Assembly: GCA_002706605.1 (NCBI GenBank)
Contig: PALT01000033.1
Location: 186,001-250,000 of the forward strand
DNA from: Rhodovulum sp.
Lineage (GTDB): Bacteria; Pseudomonadota; Alphaproteobacteria; Rhodobacterales; Rhodobacteraceae
Direction of reading: 5' to 3'
DNA: 64,000 nucleotides
Below the pieces are notes generated by a model, which saw nothing but the letters and a program-made list of their open reading frames with translations, was not told where the DNA came from and made no database searches. Each line of letters starts with the position of its first letter. Within the stretch, counting starts at the first letter, position 1. The position numbers and the translations under genes were made by a program. Of the stretch, positions 53,626 to 62,400 are shown in pieces.

Positions 53626-53910
53626 ATGCAGTCGATCTTTCAGATTTTGTTGATGATCCTTGATGTTGTCTGGTTTGTAATCATCGTGCACATCATCTTT
53701 AGCTGGCTGATCAGCTTTCAGGTGCTGAACCTGCGTCAGCCGCTGGTCGCGCAACTGTGGGATGGCCTGAACCGGTTGCTGGAACCGCTCTATGGTCCGA
53801 TCCGCCGCCGTCTGCCCTATACGGGTGGTCTGGATCTGGCACCATTGATTGTGATCCTCGCCATCGCGGCACTACGTATTGTGATCCGAAACAACATGTA
53901 CGCGTTCTAG
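53626..53910 (+). CDS. YggT-family membrane protein
   Basis: The 94-residue protein has two helices, ILLMILDVVWFVIIVHIIFS (about residues 7-26) and LAPLIVILAIAALRIVI (about 70-86). Between them lies the family motif NRLLEPLYGPIRRRLPYTGG. YggT proteins are linked to cell division, osmotic tolerance or cofactor insertion in various organisms, and their exact role here is open. recQ follows after 69 bases on the same strand. Confidence 0.9.
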   Translation: MQSIFQILLMILDVVWFVIIVHIIFSWLISFQVLNLRQPLVAQLWDGLNRLLEPLYGPIRRRLPYTGGLDLAPLIVILAIAALRIVIRNNMYAF

Positions 53911-53979
53911 GGGCTTGTCCCCCGATTCTGAACGTGGGATGTTTCCGCCAGAGCGGTAAACAAAACCCCCAAGGGATCA

Positions 53980-56022
53980 ATGGAACAGGCACAGCGGCTT
54001 TTGGCCTCGGTATTCGGATTCGATGACTTTCGCCCCGGACAGGCGGATATCGTGCAATCCGTGATCGACGGTAAAAACACGCTGGCCATCATGCCCACGG
54101 GCGGCGGGAAATCTCTGTGTTATCAATTGCCTGCTCTGATGGGGGATGGGGTCACTCTGGTTGTGTCGCCCCTTATTGCCCTGATGCGCGATCAGGTGCG
54201 CGCGCTGAAAGAGGCGGGTGTTTGCGCCGGCGCCCTGACCTCGGCCAATACCGAAGATGAAAACGACGCAGTCCTCTCGGCCCTGAACGCGGGTGATTTG
54301 CGTCTGCTCTATATGGCGCCCGAACGCTTGGCGTCCATGGGCACCCTGTCGATGCTGCGCCGCTCTAACATTGCGCGCATCGCCGTGGATGAGGCCCATT
54401 GCGTCAGCCAATGGGGACATGATTTCCGCCCTGATTACCTGCGGATCGGGGAGTTGCGGCAGGCGCTGAACGTACCGGTTGCCGCATTCACCGCCACCGC
54501 CGACGCCGAAACCCGTGCCGAAATCGTGCAGCGTCTGTTTGACGGCATCGCGCCCGAGACGTTCCTGCGCGGGTTTGACCGGCCCAATATCCACCTTGCC
54601 TTTGCGGTCAAGGATAGCCCGCGCCAGCAGATCCTGCGCTTTGCCGAGGCGCGCAAAGGACAGTCGGGCATCGTTTATTGCGGGACGCGGGCGAAGACCG
54701 AAACCCTGTCGGCGGCCTTGGCCGAGGCGGGGCATACCGCCTGTTCCTATCACGGGGGCATGGACCCCGAGGCACGCCGCCACGTCGAAGAACGCTTTGC
54801 GATTGAGGACGGGTTGATCGTTGTTGCCACCGTCGCCTTTGGCATGGGGGTCGACAAACCCGATGTGCGTTGGGTCGCGCATGCGGATTTACCCAAGTCG
54901 ATTGAGGCCTATTATCAAGAAATCGGTCGTGCGGGTCGGGATGGCGCGCCGGCGGAAACCCTGACCCTGTTTGGACCTGACGACATCCGCCTGCGCCGCA
55001 CCCAGATTGACGAGAGCCTCGCGCCACCCGAACGGCGCAGCGCCGATCACGCCCGTCTGAACGCCCTTTTGGGTCTGGCCGAGGCGACGGGATGTCGTCG
55101 CGTGGCATTGCTGGCCTATTTCGGGGAACAGGCCCAACCCTGCGGCAAATGCGATCTGTGCGACACGCCGCCCGATCTGTTCGACGGGACCGAGGCCGTG
55201 CGCAAGGCCCTGTCGGCGATCCTGCGGACGGGGGAATACTTCGGCGCGGGTCATCTGATCGACATTCTGACGGGGCAACGCACGGATAAGGTTCTGGGCC
55301 GCAATCATGACCAACTGCCGACCTTTGGTGTGGGGACCGAGTTCAACCGGCGTCAATGGCAGGCGGTGTTTCGCCAGATGATGGGCCATGACCTTGTCCG
55401 TCCCGATCCTGAACGCCACGGCGCGCTGCGCATGACGGAACCAGCGCGCCCCATTCTGCGCGGTGAGGCGTCGATCACCCTGCGCAAGGACACGTTGAAA
55501 TCGGAACGGTCGCGTCCGGCGCTGCGCACGCTGGTGTCGGATGAGGATGCGCCGTTGCTCTCGGCGCTCAAGGCGCGGCGGCGTGCCTTTGCCGAAGAGT
55601 CCGCGCTGCCCGCCTATATGATTTTCAACGATCGGACACTGATCGAAATGGCCGAAACGCGTCCCGCCAATATGGACGCGATGGCGCGGATCGGTGGGGT
55701 GGGGGCCAAAAAGCTGGAGCGCTATGGCGCGGCGTTTCTTGAGATCATCACCGGCGAAATGGCGGGCGATATGCACCCCAAACGCCGTAAATTGGCGGCA
55801 CGCGGCGCGGGTGAGATCTATGACCGTCTGCTGGCGGTGCAGGCAGATCTGGCGCGGGGAACGGACGGGGGCGACAAGCCGCTGAGTTGTTCGTCGTCGA
55901 TCCTTGCCAAGCTGGCGGAAATCCGGCCCGACAATCTGAACACCATCACGCGGATACTGGGCGATCGGCGCGCCGAACGCTTTGGTGAGGCATTTCTTGA
56001 AGTGCTGCTAGAGGCGTCCTAG
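53980..56022 (+). CDS. recQ: ATP-dependent DNA helicase RecQ
   Basis: This 3'-5' helicase acts in recombination repair. The 680 residues have the Walker A motif in IMPTGGGKSLCYQLPAL, the DEAH box in IAVDEAHCVSQWGHDFRPDY and motif VI QEIGRAGRDG. The RQC zinc cluster lies in CRRVALLAYFGEQAQPCGKC then DLCD. The C-terminus carries two HRDC-like domains: one near SALPAYMIFNDRTLIEMAET and a second in the last 70 residues (ILAKLAEIRPDNLNTITRIL). This explains why it is longer than the 610-residue E. coli protein. Confidence 0.96.
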   Translation: MEQAQRLLASVFGFDDFRPGQADIVQSVIDGKNTLAIMPTGGGKSLCYQLPALMGDGVTLVVSPLIALMRDQVRALKEAGVCAGALTSANTEDENDAVLSALNAGDLRLLYMAPERLASMGTLSMLRRSNIARIAVDEAHCVSQWGHDFRPDYLRIGELRQALNVPVAAFTATADAETRAEIVQRLFDGIAPETFLRGFDRPNIHLAFAVKDSPRQQILRFAEARKGQSGIVYCGTRAKTETLSAALAEAGHTACSYHGGMDPEARRHVEERFAIEDGLIVVATVAFGMGVDKPDVRWVAHADLPKSIEAYYQEIGRAGRDGAPAETLTLFGPDDIRLRRTQIDESLAPPERRSADHARLNALLGLAEATGCRRVALLAYFGEQAQPCGKCDLCDTPPDLFDGTEAVRKALSAILRTGEYFGAGHLIDILTGQRTDKVLGRNHDQLPTFGVGTEFNRRQWQAVFRQMMGHDLVRPDPERHGALRMTEPARPILRGEASITLRKDTLKSERSRPALRTLVSDEDAPLLSALKARRRAFAEESALPAYMIFNDRTLIEMAETRPANMDAMARIGGVGAKKLERYGAAFLEIITGEMAGDMHPKRRKLAARGAGEIYDRLLAVQADLARGTDGGDKPLSCSSSILAKLAEIRPDNLNTITRILGDRRAERFGEAFLEVLLEAS

Positions 56023-56054
56023 GTCTGGCACAGGACGAACGATAGGGGGCCTTG

Positions 56055-56831
56055 ATGCTGGTCGCAATTTCACCCGCGAAAAAGCTGAACGAAACGCCGG
56101 TGCCGGATCTGGAGATCACCGCGCCGCGCTTTGGCGATCAGGCGAATGAATTGGCCAAGGTGGCGGGCGATCTGTCCGTGGCCGAGTTGCAAAAACTGAT
56201 GGGGATTAGCGAAAATCTGGCCCGTCTGAATGCGGACCGGTTTGCGGCCTTCGATCCCGATGCGGGTGGGGATCAATTGAAACAGGCGGCCCTGATGTTC
56301 GACGGGGACACCTACACGGGGCTCGATGCGGGAACGATGTCGGCGGATGATTTGCGCTGGGCCCAGTCGCATTTGCGGATTTTGTCGGGGCTATACGGCG
56401 CGCTGCGCCCGCTCGATGGGATTCAGCCCTATCGCCTTGAAATGGGGAGCCGTCTGAAAAACCCGCGGGGCAAAAACCTTTATGCATTCTGGGGCGACCA
56501 GATCGCGAAACAGCTGAACGAGGATGCCGCCGAGGCGGGGAGCGACACCCTGATCAATTGCGCCAGTCAGGAATATTTCGGCGCGGTCGATCTGGACGCG
56601 CTGCACCTGCGGGTGATTACGCCGGTGTTCATGGAGATGAAAAACGGCCAGCCCAAGATCGTCAGCTTTTACGCCAAAAAGGCGCGGGGTTCGATGGCGC
56701 GATTCATCATTGAAAACCGTCTGTCCGACCCCGAAACGATCAAGGATTTCGACACGGGCGGGTATGCGTTCAACGCGGACCTGACCGAAGGCGACAACTG
56801 GGTCTTTTTGCGCGATCAGGCCGAGGTCTGA
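56055..56831 (+). CDS. yaaA: Peroxide stress protein YaaA (DUF328)
   Basis: The 258-residue cytosolic protein lowers free iron and protects DNA during peroxide stress in E. coli. The family start MLVAISPAKKLNE is present, then LMGISENLARLNADRFAAF, FDGDTYTGLDAG, RILSGLYGALRPLDGIQPYR, and CASQEYFGAVDL. A TTG codon three bases upstream is also possible. The gene runs into the convergent kinase gene with a 16-base overlap of coding sequence. Confidence 0.94.
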   Translation: MLVAISPAKKLNETPVPDLEITAPRFGDQANELAKVAGDLSVAELQKLMGISENLARLNADRFAAFDPDAGGDQLKQAALMFDGDTYTGLDAGTMSADDLRWAQSHLRILSGLYGALRPLDGIQPYRLEMGSRLKNPRGKNLYAFWGDQIAKQLNEDAAEAGSDTLINCASQEYFGAVDLDALHLRVITPVFMEMKNGQPKIVSFYAKKARGSMARFIIENRLSDPETIKDFDTGGYAFNADLTEGDNWVFLRDQAEV

Positions 56832-59311
56832 ACCGGCGCGTTTTCCTCGACGTCCACGGGGATGCAGGTGGTCGGGCAATAGTCGCGGATTTTTCCGCTT
56901 ATCAGGTCTTTGCGCAGGGGTTTGGTCAGATAGTGATCGACCCCTGCCGCAAAGATGTCGTCGGCGTCGCCCTCCATCGCGTGGGCGGTTAGGGCGACAA
57001 TCGGCGTGTGCGGCAGGGTCTCATCCGCCTCACGTTGGCGGATCGTGCGCGTCGCCTCTTTGCCGTCCATTTCGGGCATCGAGATATCCATGAACACGAG
57101 GTCGGGTTTGAAATCCTGCACGGCCTCAACCGCCAGACGTCCGTTTTCCGCGAATTGCAGGTCGAGGTGCAGGTCCTTAACCATTTTCGAGAACACAAGG
57201 CGGTTGGTTCGGTTGTCCTCGGCCACGAGAACCCGCATCTGGCGGGGCGGCGCGATGTCCACTGTCGGGGGCGGCGAAGCGACCAGACGGGAAATCGCAC
57301 CTTGCAACTGACGGCGCAGGGCGGGTTTGCTGAGGACCTGTGAGACGTCTTCGATGTCGCCCAACGCGTGCGAAGAGCTGAGCAACAGGATCGGCACCTG
57401 ATCCCCACGGTCCCGCAGGCGGGCGGCAAATTCCGCGCCCGACATCCCGGGCATATTCATGTCCGTTACGACCAGATCGAACGGGCCAACCTCCCCAAGC
57501 GCTTGGGCCCCCGTTTCGCACAGGGTCACGTCGAACCCCATCTGTATCAACTGACGCTCTAGGATTGTGCGGTTGACGATCTGGTCATCCACGACCAAGG
57601 CGCGCCCGTCAAAGTTCAGGGGCACCGGCGGTTCCTCTTCTCCTTCGGCGGCGGGCAGGATCAGGCGGAAACCAAAACAGGACCCGACACCTTTTTCGGA
57701 TTCGACCCAGATTTCGCCGCCCATCAGTTCGACCAACTGTTTGGTGATCGCGAGGCCAAGGCCCGTGCCCTCAAACATGCGGTTTTGCTGATCCTCGACC
57801 TGATTGAACTGGCCAAAAATGTGCTCTTGCATGTCCTCGGCGATGCCAATGCCGGTGTCCTCCACCGTGATATGGATGGTCTGGGTGCCGTCCTCGTCAC
57901 AGCCAAGGCCAACCACGCGCACCAGCACATGACCCGCAGCGGTGAACTTGACCGCATTGCCCACAAGGTTCGTCAGGATTTGGCGGATGCGGCCGCGATC
58001 GCCCGTGAACTGCGTTGGCAGGAACAAGTCATAGTCGATCAGGATATCCAGATCCTTGTCCTGCGCGGTCGCCTGCAACAGCATCACCACATCATGGATC
58101 GCACGTTCTAGATCGAACGGCTCGGGCTTGAGCGTCAGTTTCTCGGCCTCGATTTTCGAATAGTCCAGAACGTCGTTCAAAAGGGACAACAACGCCTCGC
58201 CTGAATGGCGGATGGTTTCGGAATAGAGGCGCTGTTCCTCGCTGAGTTCCGTGTCGCAGAGCAGTTCGGCCATGCCGACAACGCCATTCATCGGCGTGCG
58301 CAACTCGTGGCTCATATTTGCGAGGAACGCGGATTTGGCGCGGTTCGCGCTTTCGGCGGCGACGCGGGATTCATCCAGCGCCTGTTGCTGGCGCTTTTGT
58401 TCGGTGATGTCGACGCGCAGACCGACCAAACCGCCATCTGGCGTGCGTTTTTCCAGAATGCGCAGCCACCGCCCGTCGGTCAGTTGCTGTTCAATCGGTT
58501 GGTCCGGTTTGAAATGGCGCGCCATCCGCTCGGCCAACCAGTCCTCTTCGCGCCCGATGGCGTCGGCATATTGCCCCTGATCCAGACCGAAGCGCAGGAT
58601 TTCCTCAAACGTTTTACCGGGGATCATTTCGGTCGCGCTGTGGGCGTAGATTTCCTTGTACCGCTCGTTGCACATGACCAGTTTGTCATCGTGATCATAG
58701 AGGACAAACCCGTCCGGCACGGCCTCAACCGCAGCCCACATGCGCATCATATCGGTGATGTTCAGATACATGCACACGATGTCACCCGTGGGCGTGCGCC
58801 GGTCGATCAGCTTGATGTACGTCCCGTTCCACAGGCGGATAACGCGGTCTGGAATTTCCTCTTGGGACCAGCGATCGACCATCCCCTGTAACCAGCCCTC
58901 GGGCGTGTCGCCCTCGGTATCGACAAGGCCCTCTTCGATGATCAGGCGCAGGATGTCGGGGTAACGCGCGCCGATACAGACCTCTTCCAGACCGTCGAAG
59001 ACGCCCAGAAACGCGGGGTTCGCGGCGACCAGATGCCCATCCGCATCGAACACGGCAAACCCGTCGCGCACGGTCTCAAGCGAATCCCACAGCCGCCGTT
59101 CGGCGATGGCATAGGCGGTGCTGACCTCTTGCAGTTCCTCGCGCACCTGCGTGTTTTCCTGCCGCGTGACATCGATTTCATCGGACAGCATCCGCGCATG
59201 TTCGCCCAACTTGCGATTCGCCTCGAACAACTCGCGGCTCTTTTGTTCCAAGAGCCGTTCCGCCGCGAGGCGGCCGCGACGTTCTTCGGCAAGTTTTTGT
59301 TCCAGCGACAT
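56816..59311 (-). CDS. Hybrid sensor histidine kinase with two receiver domains
   Basis: The 831-residue protein has no membrane segment, so it senses in the cytosol. An N-terminal coiled coil (about 1-75) precedes two PAS domains (about 77-185 and 192-305). Then come HisKA with the phospho-accepting H335 (ANMSHELRTPMNG), HATPase (N-box TNLVGNAVKF, G-box DTGIGI), a first receiver with D617 (VVTDMNMPGM) and a second with D742 (FMDISMPEMDG). No histidine phosphotransfer domain is present, so phosphate probably passes to a separate Hpt protein. The signal and output are unknown. No response regulator is next to it. Confidence 0.92.
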   Translation of the reverse strand: MSLEQKLAEERRGRLAAERLLEQKSRELFEANRKLGEHARMLSDEIDVTRQENTQVREELQEVSTAYAIAERRLWDSLETVRDGFAVFDADGHLVAANPAFLGVFDGLEEVCIGARYPDILRLIIEEGLVDTEGDTPEGWLQGMVDRWSQEEIPDRVIRLWNGTYIKLIDRRTPTGDIVCMYLNITDMMRMWAAVEAVPDGFVLYDHDDKLVMCNERYKEIYAHSATEMIPGKTFEEILRFGLDQGQYADAIGREEDWLAERMARHFKPDQPIEQQLTDGRWLRILEKRTPDGGLVGLRVDITEQKRQQQALDESRVAAESANRAKSAFLANMSHELRTPMNGVVGMAELLCDTELSEEQRLYSETIRHSGEALLSLLNDVLDYSKIEAEKLTLKPEPFDLERAIHDVVMLLQATAQDKDLDILIDYDLFLPTQFTGDRGRIRQILTNLVGNAVKFTAAGHVLVRVVGLGCDEDGTQTIHITVEDTGIGIAEDMQEHIFGQFNQVEDQQNRMFEGTGLGLAITKQLVELMGGEIWVESEKGVGSCFGFRLILPAAEGEEEPPVPLNFDGRALVVDDQIVNRTILERQLIQMGFDVTLCETGAQALGEVGPFDLVVTDMNMPGMSGAEFAARLRDRGDQVPILLLSSSHALGDIEDVSQVLSKPALRRQLQGAISRLVASPPPTVDIAPPRQMRVLVAEDNRTNRLVFSKMVKDLHLDLQFAENGRLAVEAVQDFKPDLVFMDISMPEMDGKEATRTIRQREADETLPHTPIVALTAHAMEGDADDIFAAGVDHYLTKPLRKDLISGKIRDYCPTTCIPVDVEENAPVQTSA

Positions 59312-59449
59312 ACCAGGCCCTGTTGCACGATCCGTTGGGGCACAGTTGCAACTTTAGGTGAATGGCCGGTTAACGCGGACACAGTCGTTGCCAGACCTGC
59401 GCGCCCGTGTCAGCATCCCTGCATCGTTCAGGTGTTTTGAGGTGTTCCA

Positions 59450-62400
59450 ATGTTTGGTTTGCGCAGTGCGGTTTTCGCGGTTTTGGTCGGGGTGTCGGGT
59501 ATGGCGATGGCCCAAGGCGCGGACGGGCCCATACCGGACAAACGGATCACAGTGACTCGCGATGTGGATTTTCCAGGTGGCGATTTGCGGTCGATCTTTG
59601 ACACCTCGTTCGAGGGATGTCGCACCGCCTGTCTGAACGATGCGCAATGCGGGGCGTTCACGTTTAACGCCCGCTCCAATAGCTGTTTTCCCAAAACCGC
59701 GGCCTCTGATCCCGAACCCTATGCGGGTGCCCTATCGGCGCGCGTGATTGCAACGGATGCGGGTGTTTTGACGCGGGCCACAGACCGGCGCGCGGATTTG
59801 TCGTTCCTCAGCGATCATGACATCGCCGAGGCGACCAAGCTGGCCCTGTCATTGGGCAGCACGACATTCGCGGATGGGCGCACGGTCGGTGATCTGGTGT
59901 TGTCGGCGCGGGATTTGCGCGCGGCAGGGCGTCGGGTGGATGCGATGGGTGCGCTTGGGGCGGCCCTGACCCTGACGGATTCGGCGGACCTGTGGGCCTA
60001 TTACGGCGAAATCGCCCGTGAGGAAGGCACCAAGGGCGACTATAGCGCACGCCGGTATCTGGACACGGCCCTATCGGCCTATATCAACGCCTATCTGCGG
60101 GCCGAAACGGATGCCATACGCGCCGCGCATCTGGGTGGTCTGGCCGAGATGTTGGAACTCAAAGGGCGCGGGCGGGCGATGATCCCTGCGCTGCGCCTTG
60201 CGACGGACCTGTCCCCGCGCGAAGACCTAATTGCCGATCTGAACCGCGCCATCGGGCAATACGGGTTCCGCGTGATTGAAACGCGGGTGGACAACAACGC
60301 GACCGAGCCTCGTATTTGCGCGGTGTTCTCGGAAAACCTGCGCCCCGCCGGTACCGATTACGCGACTTTTGTCAGCACGCAAACCGGCGGTCTGGCCATT
60401 TCCGCCGAAGATGCGCAACTGTGCGTGAACGGCGTTCAGCATGGCGAGCGGTATCACATCACCCTGCGCGCAGGCCTGCCGGGGACAAGCGGTGAGGTCC
60501 TGCAAAAGGACGTCACCCTGACCCAATATGTGCGCGACCGCGATCCCGTCGTCCGCTTTCCCGGTCGGGCCTATGTCCTGCCCGCCACGGGGTCACCGTC
60601 GATCCCGATTGTCACCGTAAACACCGACCGCGTGGATTTGCGCATCCGCCGTGTGGCCGAACGCAACCTGTTGCGCGCGGTGCAGGATCAATACTTTGGC
60701 CGTCCCCTGTCCCCGTGGCAGGAGGACAGTTTCGCGGGCACCGTGGCCGAGGACATCTGGACCGGCACGGGCGAGGTCGCCAATTCGATCAACGCCGAAA
60801 CCACGACCCGCCTGCCGTTGGAACAGGCGCTGGCGGGTCTGCCGGCAGGGATCTATGTGTTGCAAGCCTCGGTGCCCGACACCGATCCCTATGACGTCGC
60901 CCCCGCAACCCAGTGGTTTGTGATCAGCGATCTGGGCTTTAGCACCCTGCAGGGCAATGACGGGTTGCATGTCTTTGCCCGATCTCTGGCCGATACGACC
61001 CCGCGGGCAGGGGTCGAGGTGAGCGTCCTGTCGCGGTCCAACCGTGTGTTGGCCACCGATGTCACGGACGCAGACGGCTATCTGAACGTGCCGCCCGGAT
61101 TTCTGGCGGGAACAGGCGGGGCCGAACCTGCGTTGATCGTCCTGCGCGACGGGGAGAGCGACATCAGCTTTATGTCGCTGACCGATCCGGCGTTCGACCT
61201 GTCGGATCGTGGGGTGACGGGGCGCGCACCACCCGAACCCATCGACGTGTTCCTAACCACCGACCGTGGGGCGTACCGTGCGGGCGAAACGATCTATGCG
61301 ACCGCGCTGGCCCGTGATCCGGCGGTGGTTGCCCAGACCGATGTGCCCCTGACCGCGATCCTGCGCCGTCCCGATGGTGTGGAATATGCGCGGGTGCGCT
61401 CGGACGGGGCGGCGCTTGGCGGGCATGTGTTCGACTTTGACCTGCTGGGCGGTGTGCCGCGTGGCACGTGGTCGGTTGCGATCTATGCCGATCCGGACCG
61501 CCCCGCCTTGGCCCGCAGCACCGTGTTGGTTGAGGATTTCCTGCCCGAGAGGTTCGATTTCGACCTGACCTATGCGGACAGTGCGGTGACGGTTCAGGCG
61601 GATTACCTGTTCGGGGCGCCTGCGGTCGATCTGCCGGTTGAGGGCGAATTGACCCTGACCGGCACGCGCAGCATCGACGCCTATCCGGGTTATCAGTTCG
61701 GGGCCTATGACGCCGAGGTGCCGCGCGGCACGTCTTATTTTGGCGGGGCCGAGCAAACCGACGCGACAGGTCAGGCGGTGATTGACGCGGCCCTGCCCGA
61801 CATTGATCTGGATGGCTGGCCCGCCACGGTGAACCTGACCCTGCGCCTGCGCGAAGGGTCAGGTCGTCCGGTCGAACGTCGCCTGTCCCAACCGGTGATG
61901 ACCGAGGGCACCAAGATCGGGATCAAACCCCTGTTCGACGATGTCCTGCCCGAGGGCACCGAGGCACGGTTCGAGGTGGTCACACTGGGCGACGGCGACA
62001 CCCCCGTCCCGCGCCCTGTGGAATGGGAAATGAACCGCGTTCAAACGCGGTATCAGTGGTATCAGCTTTACGGCAATTGGAACTGGGAACCCGTCACGAC
62101 CCGCACCCGCATCGCATCGGGCACAGCCATCACCACAGACGGGCGATTGTCCGTCGCCGAACCCGTTGAATGGGGCGAATACGAACTGGTCGTGTCCGAG
62201 ACCGAAGGCGATTTCACCCGCTCGTCCGTCAGTTTCTATGCCGGTTGGTATGGCGGCGGTGAGGCGGGCGATAGCCCCGACCGCCTAGAGATGTCACTGG
62301 ACCGTGACGGTTATGCGATTGGGGACACGGCCATGTTGCGGGTCGTGCCGCGATATGCCGGTACCGCCCTGATCACCGTGATGGACGATCACCTGATCCA